Shown piece by piece: positions 35,153 to 42,439 of a DNA stretch of 64,000 bases. The translations under genes were made by a program, and so were the position numbers. Positions within the stretch are counted from its first letter, which is position 1; every line of letters starts with the position of its first letter. Origin of the DNA: Pseudomonas_T sp032052615 (lineage in GTDB: Bacteria > Pseudomonadota > Gammaproteobacteria > Pseudomonadales > Pseudomonadaceae); NCBI GenBank assembly GCA_032052615.1, contig DAMBWF010000002.1, positions 434,001 through 498,000 of the forward strand, in the 5' to 3' direction. The notes below the pieces were generated by a model. It worked only from the letters and a program-made list of their open reading frames with translations, had not been told where the DNA came from and searched no databases.

Positions 35153-35608
35153 TCAGGCGCAATGGCGAAGGGGGTCGAGCCGGTCGGCCAGCGGGGCCGG
35201 GTGCGCACCCAGGGCCTCCAAGTAGTGTTCGAAGTCATCCAGTGCCTCGGCGCCGACGAATACCCGGTCGAAGCCGGCCTGCAGCAGGGGCTGGCGAGCG
35301 GCGAGGGTGTGCTCCTCGGAGGTGGTGAGCTTGCCGCCGATCACGCAAGCCAGGTGCGGATACCGGGCGCGCACCTGTTGGATCAGTTCCAGTCCCTGGG
35401 AGAACCCGTGACCGTTGACGCTGCTGACCACCAGCAGGTGGGTCGGTCGTTGCGCCAGGGTGGCCAGCACCAGCTCCACGGGCGTGCAGCTGCCGAGGTT
35501 CTTCACGCTCAGGCCGTGCTCCGCCAGCCAGAGCTGCAGATAGACCAGGTTCCACATGTGGGAGTCGGACTCGACGGTGACGAGCAGGCAATGGGGGGCT
35601 TGGTTCAT
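35153..35608 (-). CDS. Glutamate mutase small subunit (cobalamin-binding, MutS/GlmS type)
   Basis: 151 residues, one B12-binding Rossmann domain. Start ATG 35608 overlaps the MFS gene stop by 4 bases. The cobalt-ligand motif reads ESDSHMWN at 13-20, keeping the axial His17 of the DxHxxG signature but with Asn where Gly is usual. The other contacts are present: VVSSVNGHG (the Ser of SxL) near 61-69 and CVIGGKLTT near 88-95, and the end FDRVFVGAEALDDF matches the MutS C-terminus. Together with the large subunit at 31125 it should form an adenosylcobalamin-dependent 3-methylaspartate-producing mutase. Confidence 0.88.
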   Translation of the reverse strand: MNQAPHCLLVTVESDSHMWNLVYLQLWLAEHGLSVKNLGSCTPVELVLATLAQRPTHLLVVSSVNGHGFSQGLELIQQVRARYPHLACVIGGKLTTSEEHTLAARQPLLQAGFDRVFVGAEALDDFEHYLEALGAHPAPLADRLDPLRHCA

Positions 35609-36828
35609 GGGGTGGCCTCCAGGGTGGGCGATGGGCGATCCAGGGCGAGGCGGAAGCGACGGGTGGTGAGGGCGAACAGCAAGCTGCCAGGCACCACCAG
35701 CAGCAGGGCGAGGGCCAGGATCAGCGGTTGCACGCCGTAGGTGTGGCCGATGCTGGCGGTAAGCAGGCCGCCCAAGGGGTAGGACAGCAGGTTGACCAGG
35801 TAGAACGGGCCCATCACTTTGCCTAGATGGTCCGGGGCGATGGCCTTGATTCGCTGGGTACGGTTGAACACGTTGAACAGGGCGCAGCCGGCCATGGCCA
35901 GCAGGAAGCTCACGGCATAGGGCAGCACCCCGGCGGCCACGCCCATGCCTACCAGCCCAAGGCCCAGCAGGCCGAAGCCCACGGCGCCGAGGCGGTAGAT
36001 GGACATCTGCGCCAGCAGCCGCGGCACCAGCAGGAAGTTCAGCAGGCCGAGGGCACCGGCGCCGGCGTTCATCAGCCCGAATACGCCCTCCGCCGCGCTG
36101 AACACACCGCTGATGACGAAGGCGTTGGCACTGAGTACCGCGGCGAACGCCAGGTTGATGCAGAAATTGAGCAGGGCCAGGGACAGGACCGGCGGGTTGC
36201 CCAGCAGCAGGCGCCATCCCAGGGCCAGGTCATCCAGGACACGCTGTGGCGTGCCCAGGGTGCGGGCGGTGGGCAGGCCACGCCAGCACAGCGTGGCGCC
36301 GCCAAAGGCCAGGGCCGCGAGCGCCAGCAACAGGCGCTTGTCAACGTACAGCGCCAGCCCGGCGGCCAGGGCCGGGCCGAGGGCCATGGCCAGCAGTTCC
36401 ATGTTTTGCACCAAGGACTGGCAGTGGGCGAGGCGATACGGGCCGGCCACCTGGGGCACGCTTTTCTCCACCGCCATGCGCACGGGTGCCATCAGCAGCG
36501 ACAGCACCACGCCGTTGGCGATCAGCGCGGCCACGGTGTGTGCCGGCCACTGTATGCAGACCGCCACCGTGAGCACGAGGCTCAAGGCCCGGGCGAGGTT
36601 GGCGCCTCGGAACAGCAGGCGTCCGCCAAGCCGGTCGGCCAGCAGCCCCGCGAACGGGTAGGCGATCAGGGCCGGCAGCCATTCCAGGGCGAAGGCCACG
36701 CCCGAATAGCGTACGTTGCCGGTGATCTGGATGATCAGCAGCGGCACCGCGAACAACACGGTCTGCTCCGCCAGCAGGGCACAGAGCAGCCCCGCGCCGA
36801 AGCGGCGCAGGGGCGTCGGCTCAGGCAT
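35605..36828 (-). CDS. Major facilitator superfamily exporter
   Basis: 407 residues from ATG 36828, which overlaps the stop of the monooxygenase gene by 8 bases. About twelve hydrophobic helices are visible, with the MFS loop signature YPFAGLLADRLGGRLLFRGAN between helices 2 and 3. The group resembles EntS/enterobactin-exporter-like and macrolide-efflux MFS proteins (DHLGKVMGPFYLVN, PLGGLLTASIGHTYG). Its place inside the tightly packed operon makes it the likely exporter of the pathway product or the self-protection pump. The substrate is inferred from context only. Confidence 0.88.
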   Translation of the reverse strand: MPEPTPLRRFGAGLLCALLAEQTVLFAVPLLIIQITGNVRYSGVAFALEWLPALIAYPFAGLLADRLGGRLLFRGANLARALSLVLTVAVCIQWPAHTVAALIANGVVLSLLMAPVRMAVEKSVPQVAGPYRLAHCQSLVQNMELLAMALGPALAAGLALYVDKRLLLALAALAFGGATLCWRGLPTARTLGTPQRVLDDLALGWRLLLGNPPVLSLALLNFCINLAFAAVLSANAFVISGVFSAAEGVFGLMNAGAGALGLLNFLLVPRLLAQMSIYRLGAVGFGLLGLGLVGMGVAAGVLPYAVSFLLAMAGCALFNVFNRTQRIKAIAPDHLGKVMGPFYLVNLLSYPLGGLLTASIGHTYGVQPLILALALLLVVPGSLLFALTTRRFRLALDRPSPTLEATP

Positions 36829-37891
36829 GCTCGCGATCCCAGGCCGCTTCCAGCACGCGCAGCCGCGGCAACACGTGCTGGCAGAAACGGCGCATTTCGT
36901 CTCGGGTCGGCCAGCCGGAGAAGATGAACTCGCCGACCCCAACCTTCTTGTATTCCAGCAGGTATTCGGCCACTTCCTGGTAGTCGCCCACCACGCACAG
37001 CGCCGGGCCGCCCCGGTAGGCCACGGCGCCGGACCAGAGCATCGGCGACAGCCAGTCGTGCTCGGCCCGGTCGGCCAGGCGGAACGAGTTCTTCACGGCT
37101 TCCGAGTCGCACCGGGCGACGAATTGGCGAACCCATTCGCGATGCTGCTCGTCCGGGTTCTCCATCATTTCTTCGACGGCCGCCAGGGCCTCGGCGCGGG
37201 TCTCGCGGGCCAGCACATGCATGCGGATGCCGACGGTGCAGCCGGCCTCTCGTACCGGGCGGCTGGCTTCGGCGATGCCCTCCGGGGTGTCGCCGTACCG
37301 CAGCCAGCAGTCACTGTGCTCGATGGCGATCCGCTGGGCGATGTCCGAGGCACCGCTGAGGTAGATGCGCGGCCGTTCGCCGTCCTTGAACGGCAGCCCC
37401 AACTGGGCATTCTCGATACGGTAGTGCTCGCCGTGGTGGGTCAGCGGCGTCTCGCCGCGCCAGAAGCGGTGGAGGATGTCGAGGAATTCCCGGGTCCGCG
37501 CATAGCGGCCGTCGTGGGCGACGAAATCGCCGTAGTAGGCCTGTTCGTCCGGCGAGATGCCGGCCACCAGGTTCAGGGCGATGCGCTTGTCCGACATCCA
37601 CGAGACGGTGTTCACCACCTGGGTGAACAGGGTCGGCGACAGCAGGCCCGGACGGTATGCCAGGATGAACGTGACCCGCTGCGTTTCGCGCACCAGGGCG
37701 CCGATCATCGGCAGCGGGTCCGGCATGTGGTAGCTGATCCCCATCAGCAGGGAATCGATGCCCAAGGCCTCGGCCTCCTGGGCGAAATCAACGATACCCG
37801 CGAAGTCCAGCGCCCCCGTGTTGTACTTTTCCGAGGCTTTTTGCTGGCCGCTGTCCAGCGGTGAGCACCAATGAATGCGCAGGGCGGGCAT
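36821..37891 (-). CDS. Luciferase-like (LLM) FMN-dependent monooxygenase
   Basis: 356 residues of the bacterial luciferase-like TIM-barrel family, closest in style to alkanesulfonate monooxygenase SsuD: IHWCSPLDSGQ, GIDSLLMGISYHMPDPLPMIG, VTFILAYRPGLLSPTLF, IALNLVAGISPDEQAYYGDF, GAPRIYLSG-type PRIYLSGASD and LRYGDTPEGIAE. These enzymes use FMNH2 supplied by a separate reductase; none is encoded nearby. In the pathway it may oxidise C, N or S of an amino-acid intermediate, possibly N-hydroxylation. Strong ribosome site GGAGGA before ATG 37891. It is 57 bases downstream of the AsnA-like gene. Confidence 0.88.
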   Translation of the reverse strand: MPALRIHWCSPLDSGQQKASEKYNTGALDFAGIVDFAQEAEALGIDSLLMGISYHMPDPLPMIGALVRETQRVTFILAYRPGLLSPTLFTQVVNTVSWMSDKRIALNLVAGISPDEQAYYGDFVAHDGRYARTREFLDILHRFWRGETPLTHHGEHYRIENAQLGLPFKDGERPRIYLSGASDIAQRIAIEHSDCWLRYGDTPEGIAEASRPVREAGCTVGIRMHVLARETRAEALAAVEEMMENPDEQHREWVRQFVARCDSEAVKNSFRLADRAEHDWLSPMLWSGAVAYRGGPALCVVGDYQEVAEYLLEYKKVGVGEFIFSGWPTRDEMRRFCQHVLPRLRVLEAAWDREHA

Positions 37892-37948
37892 GACGATCCT
37901 CCATGGCGACGCCCGCCCGAGCGGACGTCGCGGTTAGTCCTTGAGGGG

Positions 37949-38878
37949 TTAGAACAGGAAGCGGGTGGCGACGGTCCGGTCGAACAAGGCGACATCGCGA
38001 ATGCGGCGCTTGCCACAGATGAACTTCAATAGCCGCTCGATCCCCAGACCGCCCCCGGCGCTGGGGTGGAGCAGGCCGCGGCGGGCCACTTCCAGGTAGT
38101 TGCCGTAGGGCTCCAGGTCCATGGACAGTTCGTTCATGCGGCGAACGATCTGCTCGTACTCGAACTCGCGCTCGGCACCAGATAGGCCTTCGCCATAGCC
38201 ATCCGGGTAGATCAGGTCGTAGTTGTTGTAATGGCCCGGTTCACCCGGCGTCTCCCGGTCGTAGAACTCGCGCCGGTAGTTGGTCACGAAGAACGGCGTC
38301 TCGGCCTTGGCAGACATGATCTTCTCGAAGTCATCGCCATGTTCGTCGCGCAGGTCTTCCGAGCGATAGATCGGGAACGGTGCGTCATAGCGGGGCAGAG
38401 TCCGGCCGAGTTGCGCCAGTTCGTCGGCGCAGTTCGCGTTGACCTGCTCGAACACGTCCTTCACCAGCCCGTCGATCAGCGCCATCACGAGGTGCATGTC
38501 ACCGTCGCGGACTTCGAAATCGAATTGGGAAAATTCCAGCAGGTGGTTTTCCGAATCCTTGATCTCCGGTTTTTCCAGGCGGATGTTCGGCGCCACGATG
38601 AAGATCTTGTCGTGCCCCCTGGCGGTGAGTGCGAGTTGCTTGTGGAAAATCATGCTGGCGGTGAGCTTCAGCCGACGCTGCTCGTACTGTATTTCCGCCG
38701 GATACACCGCGTGATTCAGCGGGTCGGTGATGGGCGACATCAGGACAGGCATCAGTTGCTTGAAGCCACGCTCCAGCAGATGGCGTTGCAAGGCCTGCAG
38801 CACGCAGCCGCGGATGGTGGCGATGGCTTCGATGTCAGGGTGGGAAAAATCGACGAAATTGCGCGCAATTTCTTCCAT
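37949..38878 (-). CDS. Stand-alone AsnRS-core ligase (archaeal AsnA-like asparagine synthetase-related)
   Basis: 309 residues starting at ATG 38878 (AGGG six bases upstream; a TTG at 38932 is less likely). It is the class II aminoacyl-tRNA synthetase catalytic core of the Asp/Asn group with no anticodon-binding domain. Motif 2 is FIVAPNIRLEKPE (Arg at about 100) with HLLEFSQFDFEV, and motif 3 is GGGLGIERLLKFICG with IRDVALFDR. Such truncated paralogues in archaea adenylate aspartate and make asparagine. As first gene of this operon it probably adenylates aspartate or 3-methylaspartate for amidation. It should not be annotated as asparaginyl-tRNA synthetase. Confidence 0.85.
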   Translation of the reverse strand: MEEIARNFVDFSHPDIEAIATIRGCVLQALQRHLLERGFKQLMPVLMSPITDPLNHAVYPAEIQYEQRRLKLTASMIFHKQLALTARGHDKIFIVAPNIRLEKPEIKDSENHLLEFSQFDFEVRDGDMHLVMALIDGLVKDVFEQVNANCADELAQLGRTLPRYDAPFPIYRSEDLRDEHGDDFEKIMSAKAETPFFVTNYRREFYDRETPGEPGHYNNYDLIYPDGYGEGLSGAEREFEYEQIVRRMNELSMDLEPYGNYLEVARRGLLHPSAGGGLGIERLLKFICGKRRIRDVALFDRTVATRFLF

Positions 38879-38911
38879 GATAGGCCCTAGTTCGGGTTGA
38901 AATAGCGCTCG

Positions 38912-38939
38912 ATTATTAGTTAAAAGAGGCAAAACTCAA
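38912..38939 (-). promoter_or_regulatory. Candidate promoter of the nine-gene biosynthetic operon
   Basis: On the minus strand TTGAGT (38934-38939) is followed after 16 bases by AATAAT (38912-38917), a fair sigma-70 pair in an AT-rich stretch, about 35 bases before the first start codon. Genes downstream overlap or are at most 57 bases apart, so this is likely the main promoter for all nine. I see no symmetrical operator that would obviously be the MocR site. Confidence 0.4.
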
Positions 38940-39810
38940 TACACAGATTTCGTCGAAAATCCAACACAGGCTGCCGCTCCGGTTTCTCTGGCGATTCTTT
39001 ACAGGATGCAGTGCTTGGTTCAGGGCAATGGTCTTTCCGCACGCTCGGTACACTGATAGCGCCGGCGAGCGAGCCCCGCCGAGTCGTGGCGGCGAAAGGC
39101 GCGCGGGGCGCGCAGCGCTCGCCCTACGATGCATTAATGGCACCGCTTGCAGAGGGCTATGGGCGTAAGAATCGAACTTGAATAGGCGGGTTTGCCTAGC
39201 ACTGGAAACCCAGAGGGCCGTATGGGTATTTATGAATGCAAGCGGCTCGTTAATAGGTTCGCTGGAAGGGGCAGCCGTTGCCCCGTCGTCAAGGTGCCGC
39301 GCTTTGGAACGACGTACCAACCCTTCGAGCTATATGGGTAAGCGCTATCACCGTGCTTGAAGGGTATTTAATTAGCGCTCAATCAGGTGCTCATACATTG
39401 GGGTAACTGCATCCCCAAACTTATCCAGCTTGTAAAAGCTACACCCATGTTCAGTGCGTACTGCCGCGCTCACTAGGCGTGGAGGAGTACAAAGGTGTGA
39501 GTGACGAATACTGCCAGTGGTCCCCGGGATGCGGTCGGCGGATACCGCCGTTCGGTTGGGGGTAGACACGTAACGCTTCAGGTGGACACCAGAAACGGCT
39601 GGCCTGGTGGGTTGGTTCGGGGAGCGGATGGGCTGCTGGAAAGCTTGGCGATTTCCACCTTACGGGCGCCAACCGCCGGGTGACGCGTTCCACTTGGCCT
39701 GGCGCTCCGCTACGTGACCCAGGCCTACATCATGCCCTATGCCCTTCGCTCACGAAGCCGCCCCCCTGGGCGGCTTTTTCACGTGGGCTCGGTTCCGTGC
39801 GCCGCCTGGC
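38940..39810. other. Long intergenic stretch between the biosynthetic operon and ilvD
   Basis: About 870 bases without a supportable gene. Composition is mixed, with AT-rich parts near 39170-39430 unlike the core genome. A segment near 39085-39130 (GCGCGCGGGGCGCGCAGCG then CGCCCTACGATGC) resembles the local GTAGGG repeat family. Short open frames such as 39372-39569 on the minus strand have no recognisable product and no ribosome site. I saw no tRNA, integrase or attachment site. This may be the scarred right junction of the acquired cluster. Confidence 0.5.
39755..39779 (+). terminator. Rho-independent terminator, plus-strand orientation
   Basis: AAGCCGCCC-CCCT-GGGCGGCTT followed by TTT makes a 9-bp perfect stem with a T-run for plus-strand transcripts. 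ilvD, 32 bases away, is on the minus strand and would read the stem without a U-tract. No annotated plus-strand gene precedes it, so it may end an unannotated transcript from the 38.9-39.7 kb region or merely block antisense reading into ilvD. Confidence 0.7.
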
Positions 39811-41649
39811 TCAGCCGTCCAGCATCGCCTTGTTGCGCACGGCGCCCTTGTCGGCGCTGGTGGCGAGCAGGGCGTAGGCCTTGAGGGCGGTGGTGACCTT
39901 GCGGGCGCGGGGCTGCGCGGGCTTCCAGCCAGCCTTGTCCTGTTCGAGGCGGCGGTGGGCCAGTTCCTCGACGGAGACTTGCAGGTCGATGCGACGGTTG
40001 GGGATGTCGATGCGCACTGTGTCGCCGTCGCGCACCAGCCCGATGGCGCCGCCGGCGGCGGCCTCTGGCGAGGCGTGGCCGATGGACAGCCCGGAGGTGC
40101 CGCCGGAGAAGCGGCCGTCGGTGAGCAGGGCGCATTGCTTGCCCAGGCCCTTGGACTTCAGGTAGCTGGTCGGATACAGCATTTCCTGCATGCCCGGCCC
40201 GCCCTTGGGACCTTCGTAGCGGATGACGACGATGTCGCCGGCGACGATCTCGTCGGCGAGGATGCCCTTCACCGCGGCGTCCTGGCTCTCGTAGACCCGG
40301 GCGCGGCCCTCGAAGACATGGATGGATTCGTCGACGCCGGCGGTCTTCACCACGCAGCCGTCCTCGGCGATGTTGCCGTAGAGCACGGCCAGGCCGCCTT
40401 CCTGGGAATAGGCGTGCGCGACGCTGCGGATGCACCCGTGCTCGCGGTCGTCGTCCAGGCTCGGCCAGCGGGTGTCCTGGCTGAACGCGGTCTGGGTCGG
40501 GATGCCCGCCGGGCCGGCCTTGAAGAAGGTGTGCACGGCTTCGTCGTCGGTCTGGGTGATGTCCCAGTGGGCGATGGCGTCGGCCATGCTCGGGCTGTGC
40601 ACGGTGCGCGCGTCGGTGTGCAGCAGGCCGCCGCGGGCCAGCTCGCCGAGGATGGAGAAGATCCCGCCGGCGCGATGCACGTCTTCCATGTGGTACTTCT
40701 GGATATTCGGCGCCACCTTGCACAGTTGCGGCACCTGGCGCGACAGGCGATCGATGTCGCGCAGGTCGAATTCGACCTCGGCTTCCTGGGCCGCGGCCAG
40801 CAGGTGCAGGATGGTGTTGGTCGAGCCGCCCATGGCGATGTCCAGCATCATGGCGTTCTCGAATGCCTCGAAGGTGGCGATGTTGCGCGGCAGTACGCTG
40901 TCGTCGCCTTCGCCGTAGTAGCGCTGGCACAGCTCCACGGCCAGGCGTCCGGCGCGCAGGAACAACTGCTCGCGGTCGGCGTGGGTGGCCAGGGTCGAGC
41001 CATTGCCCGGCAGGGACAGGCCCAGGGCCTCGGTCAGGCAGTTCATGGAGTTGGCGGTGAACATGCCGGAGCAACTGCCACAGGTGGGGCAGGCGCTGCG
41101 CTCGTACTCGGCCACCTTTTCGTCGCTGGCCGAGTCGTCGGCGGCGATGACCATCGCGTCCACCAGGTCCAGGCCGTGGCTGGCCAGCTTGGTCTTGCCG
41201 GCCTCCATGGGCCCGCCGGAGACGAACACCACCGGGATGTTCAGGCGCAGGGCGGCCATCAGCATGCCGGGGGTGATCTTGTCGCAGTTGGAGATGCAGA
41301 CGATGGCGTCGGCGCAGTGGGCGTTGACCATGTACTCCACCGAGTCGGCGATGATCTCTCGGCTCGGCAGGGAATAGAGCATGCCGTCATGGCCCATGGC
41401 GATGCCGTCGTCCACGGCGATGGTGTTGAATTCCTTGGCCACGCCGCCGGCCTTCTCGATCTCGCGGGCCACCAGTTGGCCCAGGTCCTTCAGGTGCACG
41501 TGGCCGGGCACGAACTGGGTGAAGGAGTTGGCGATGGCGATGATCGGTTTCTTGAAGTCCTCGTCCTTCATCCCGGTGGCGCGCCAGAGGGCGCGGGCGC
41601 CGGCCATGTTGCGGCCGAAGGTGGAGGTTTTCGAGCGGTAATCGGGCAT
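39811..41649 (-). CDS. ilvD: Dihydroxy-acid dehydratase
   Basis: 612 residues. It dehydrates 2,3-dihydroxy-isovalerate and 2,3-dihydroxy-3-methylvalerate to the 2-oxo acids of valine and isoleucine synthesis. The iron-sulfur ligands are in FISNCDKITPGM (SNCDK) and ACPTCGSCSGMFTANSMNC, with SLPGNGST and DGRFSGGTSGLSIGHASPEAA (signature region) present. Length equals the usual 612-616. CAGGAACG precedes the ATG at 41649. It is a monocistronic core gene and marks the start of the conserved block to the right of the acquired cluster. Confidence 0.97.
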   Translation of the reverse strand: MPDYRSKTSTFGRNMAGARALWRATGMKDEDFKKPIIAIANSFTQFVPGHVHLKDLGQLVAREIEKAGGVAKEFNTIAVDDGIAMGHDGMLYSLPSREIIADSVEYMVNAHCADAIVCISNCDKITPGMLMAALRLNIPVVFVSGGPMEAGKTKLASHGLDLVDAMVIAADDSASDEKVAEYERSACPTCGSCSGMFTANSMNCLTEALGLSLPGNGSTLATHADREQLFLRAGRLAVELCQRYYGEGDDSVLPRNIATFEAFENAMMLDIAMGGSTNTILHLLAAAQEAEVEFDLRDIDRLSRQVPQLCKVAPNIQKYHMEDVHRAGGIFSILGELARGGLLHTDARTVHSPSMADAIAHWDITQTDDEAVHTFFKAGPAGIPTQTAFSQDTRWPSLDDDREHGCIRSVAHAYSQEGGLAVLYGNIAEDGCVVKTAGVDESIHVFEGRARVYESQDAAVKGILADEIVAGDIVVIRYEGPKGGPGMQEMLYPTSYLKSKGLGKQCALLTDGRFSGGTSGLSIGHASPEAAAGGAIGLVRDGDTVRIDIPNRRIDLQVSVEELAHRRLEQDKAGWKPAQPRARKVTTALKAYALLATSADKGAVRNKAMLDG

Positions 41650-41911
41650 TGCGGCGTTCCTGCAGGCTGTTCAGGGGATGGTCTTGGGTGAGCGGGGCGG
41701 GGCCGGGGCGGGCGATCGTGGTCGCCGGTCCGGCCATGGCCTGAGGGTTTCGCGGGATCGCCGCGCGCCCGGCCGGGGCTCACTGCCCGCCTGAGGGTGT
41801 GGCAGGGGAACCGGGATTCTAATCCCAGCCGCCGCCGACACGAAAGGCCGCCGGGTCGGGCGGGCCGCCGCTGGAAAGGCGCCGGGGCGTTCCACCCCAC
41901 GTGGGCGGGTC

Positions 41912-42252
41912 GTAGGGTGGATAACGCTTTTATCTATTCACCTGGCGGGGATGGGATGGGGGCGGCTGGTCCCGATGGCTTGGGATGGTCCGTGGTGGAA
42001 AACGCTTCGCGGTTTTCCGCCCTACGGGTGGGTTGTAGGGTGGATAGCGCTTTTATCTATTCACCTGGCGGGGATGGGATGGGAGCGGCTGGCCCCGATG
42101 GCTTGGGATGGTCCATGGTGGAAAACGCTTCGCGGTTTTCCACCCTACGGGTGGGTTGTAGGGTGGATAACGCTTTTATCTATTCACTTGGCCGGGTTGG
42201 GATGGGGGCGGCTGGTCCCGATGGCTTGGGATGGTCCGTGGTGGAAAACGCT
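41912..42252 (+). repeat. 123-bp tandem repeat with internal hairpin, truncated by an assembly gap
   Basis: Unit 1 covers 41912-42034, unit 2 42035-42157, and unit 3 starts at 42158 and is cut by the gap. Units are nearly identical. Each starts GTAGGGTGGATARCGC and contains GTGGAAAACGCTTCGCGG followed by TTTTCC(A/G)CC, a strong palindrome with a small loop, then CCCTACGGGTGGGTT. Sequence after the gap (42353-42415) continues with a diverged copy. The core resembles the GTAGGGTGGA family of intergenic palindromes common in pseudomonads. The region between ilvD (41649) and the phosphodiesterase (42440) holds no gene. Confidence 0.85.
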
Positions 42253-42352
42253 NNNNNNNNNNNNNNNNNNNNNNNNNNNNNNNNNNNNNNNNNNNNNNNN
42301 NNNNNNNNNNNNNNNNNNNNNNNNNNNNNNNNNNNNNNNNNNNNNNNNNNNN
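42253..42352. other. Assembly gap (100 N)
   Basis: Exactly 100 consecutive N, the conventional length for a gap of unknown size. It falls inside the third copy of the 123-bp repeat, so the assembler most likely failed to resolve the array. Open frames read through this run are artefacts. Confidence 0.99.
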
Positions 42353-42439
42353 TCGCGGTTGTCCACCCTACGGGGGGTGTAGGGTGGACAACGTTTACTT
42401 GTCCACCTGACAAGAGCGGGGCGGGCCGCCCGAGGCGCC

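Noticed and set aside
37949..38878. Asparaginyl-tRNA synthetase (asnS)
   Set aside because: It lacks the anticodon-binding domain and sits in a biosynthetic operon; a catalytic-core paralogue is the better call.
39372..39569. 65-codon minus-strand gene in the region between the cluster and ilvD
   Set aside because: No ribosome site and no recognisable sequence; competing frames overlap it.
39600..39780. tRNA gene ending at the orphan terminator
   Set aside because: No acceptor stem/T-loop pair (no GGTTCRANNCC element) can be drawn.
41912..42252. CRISPR array
   Set aside because: Units are 123 bp and identical throughout, with no unique spacers and no cas genes.
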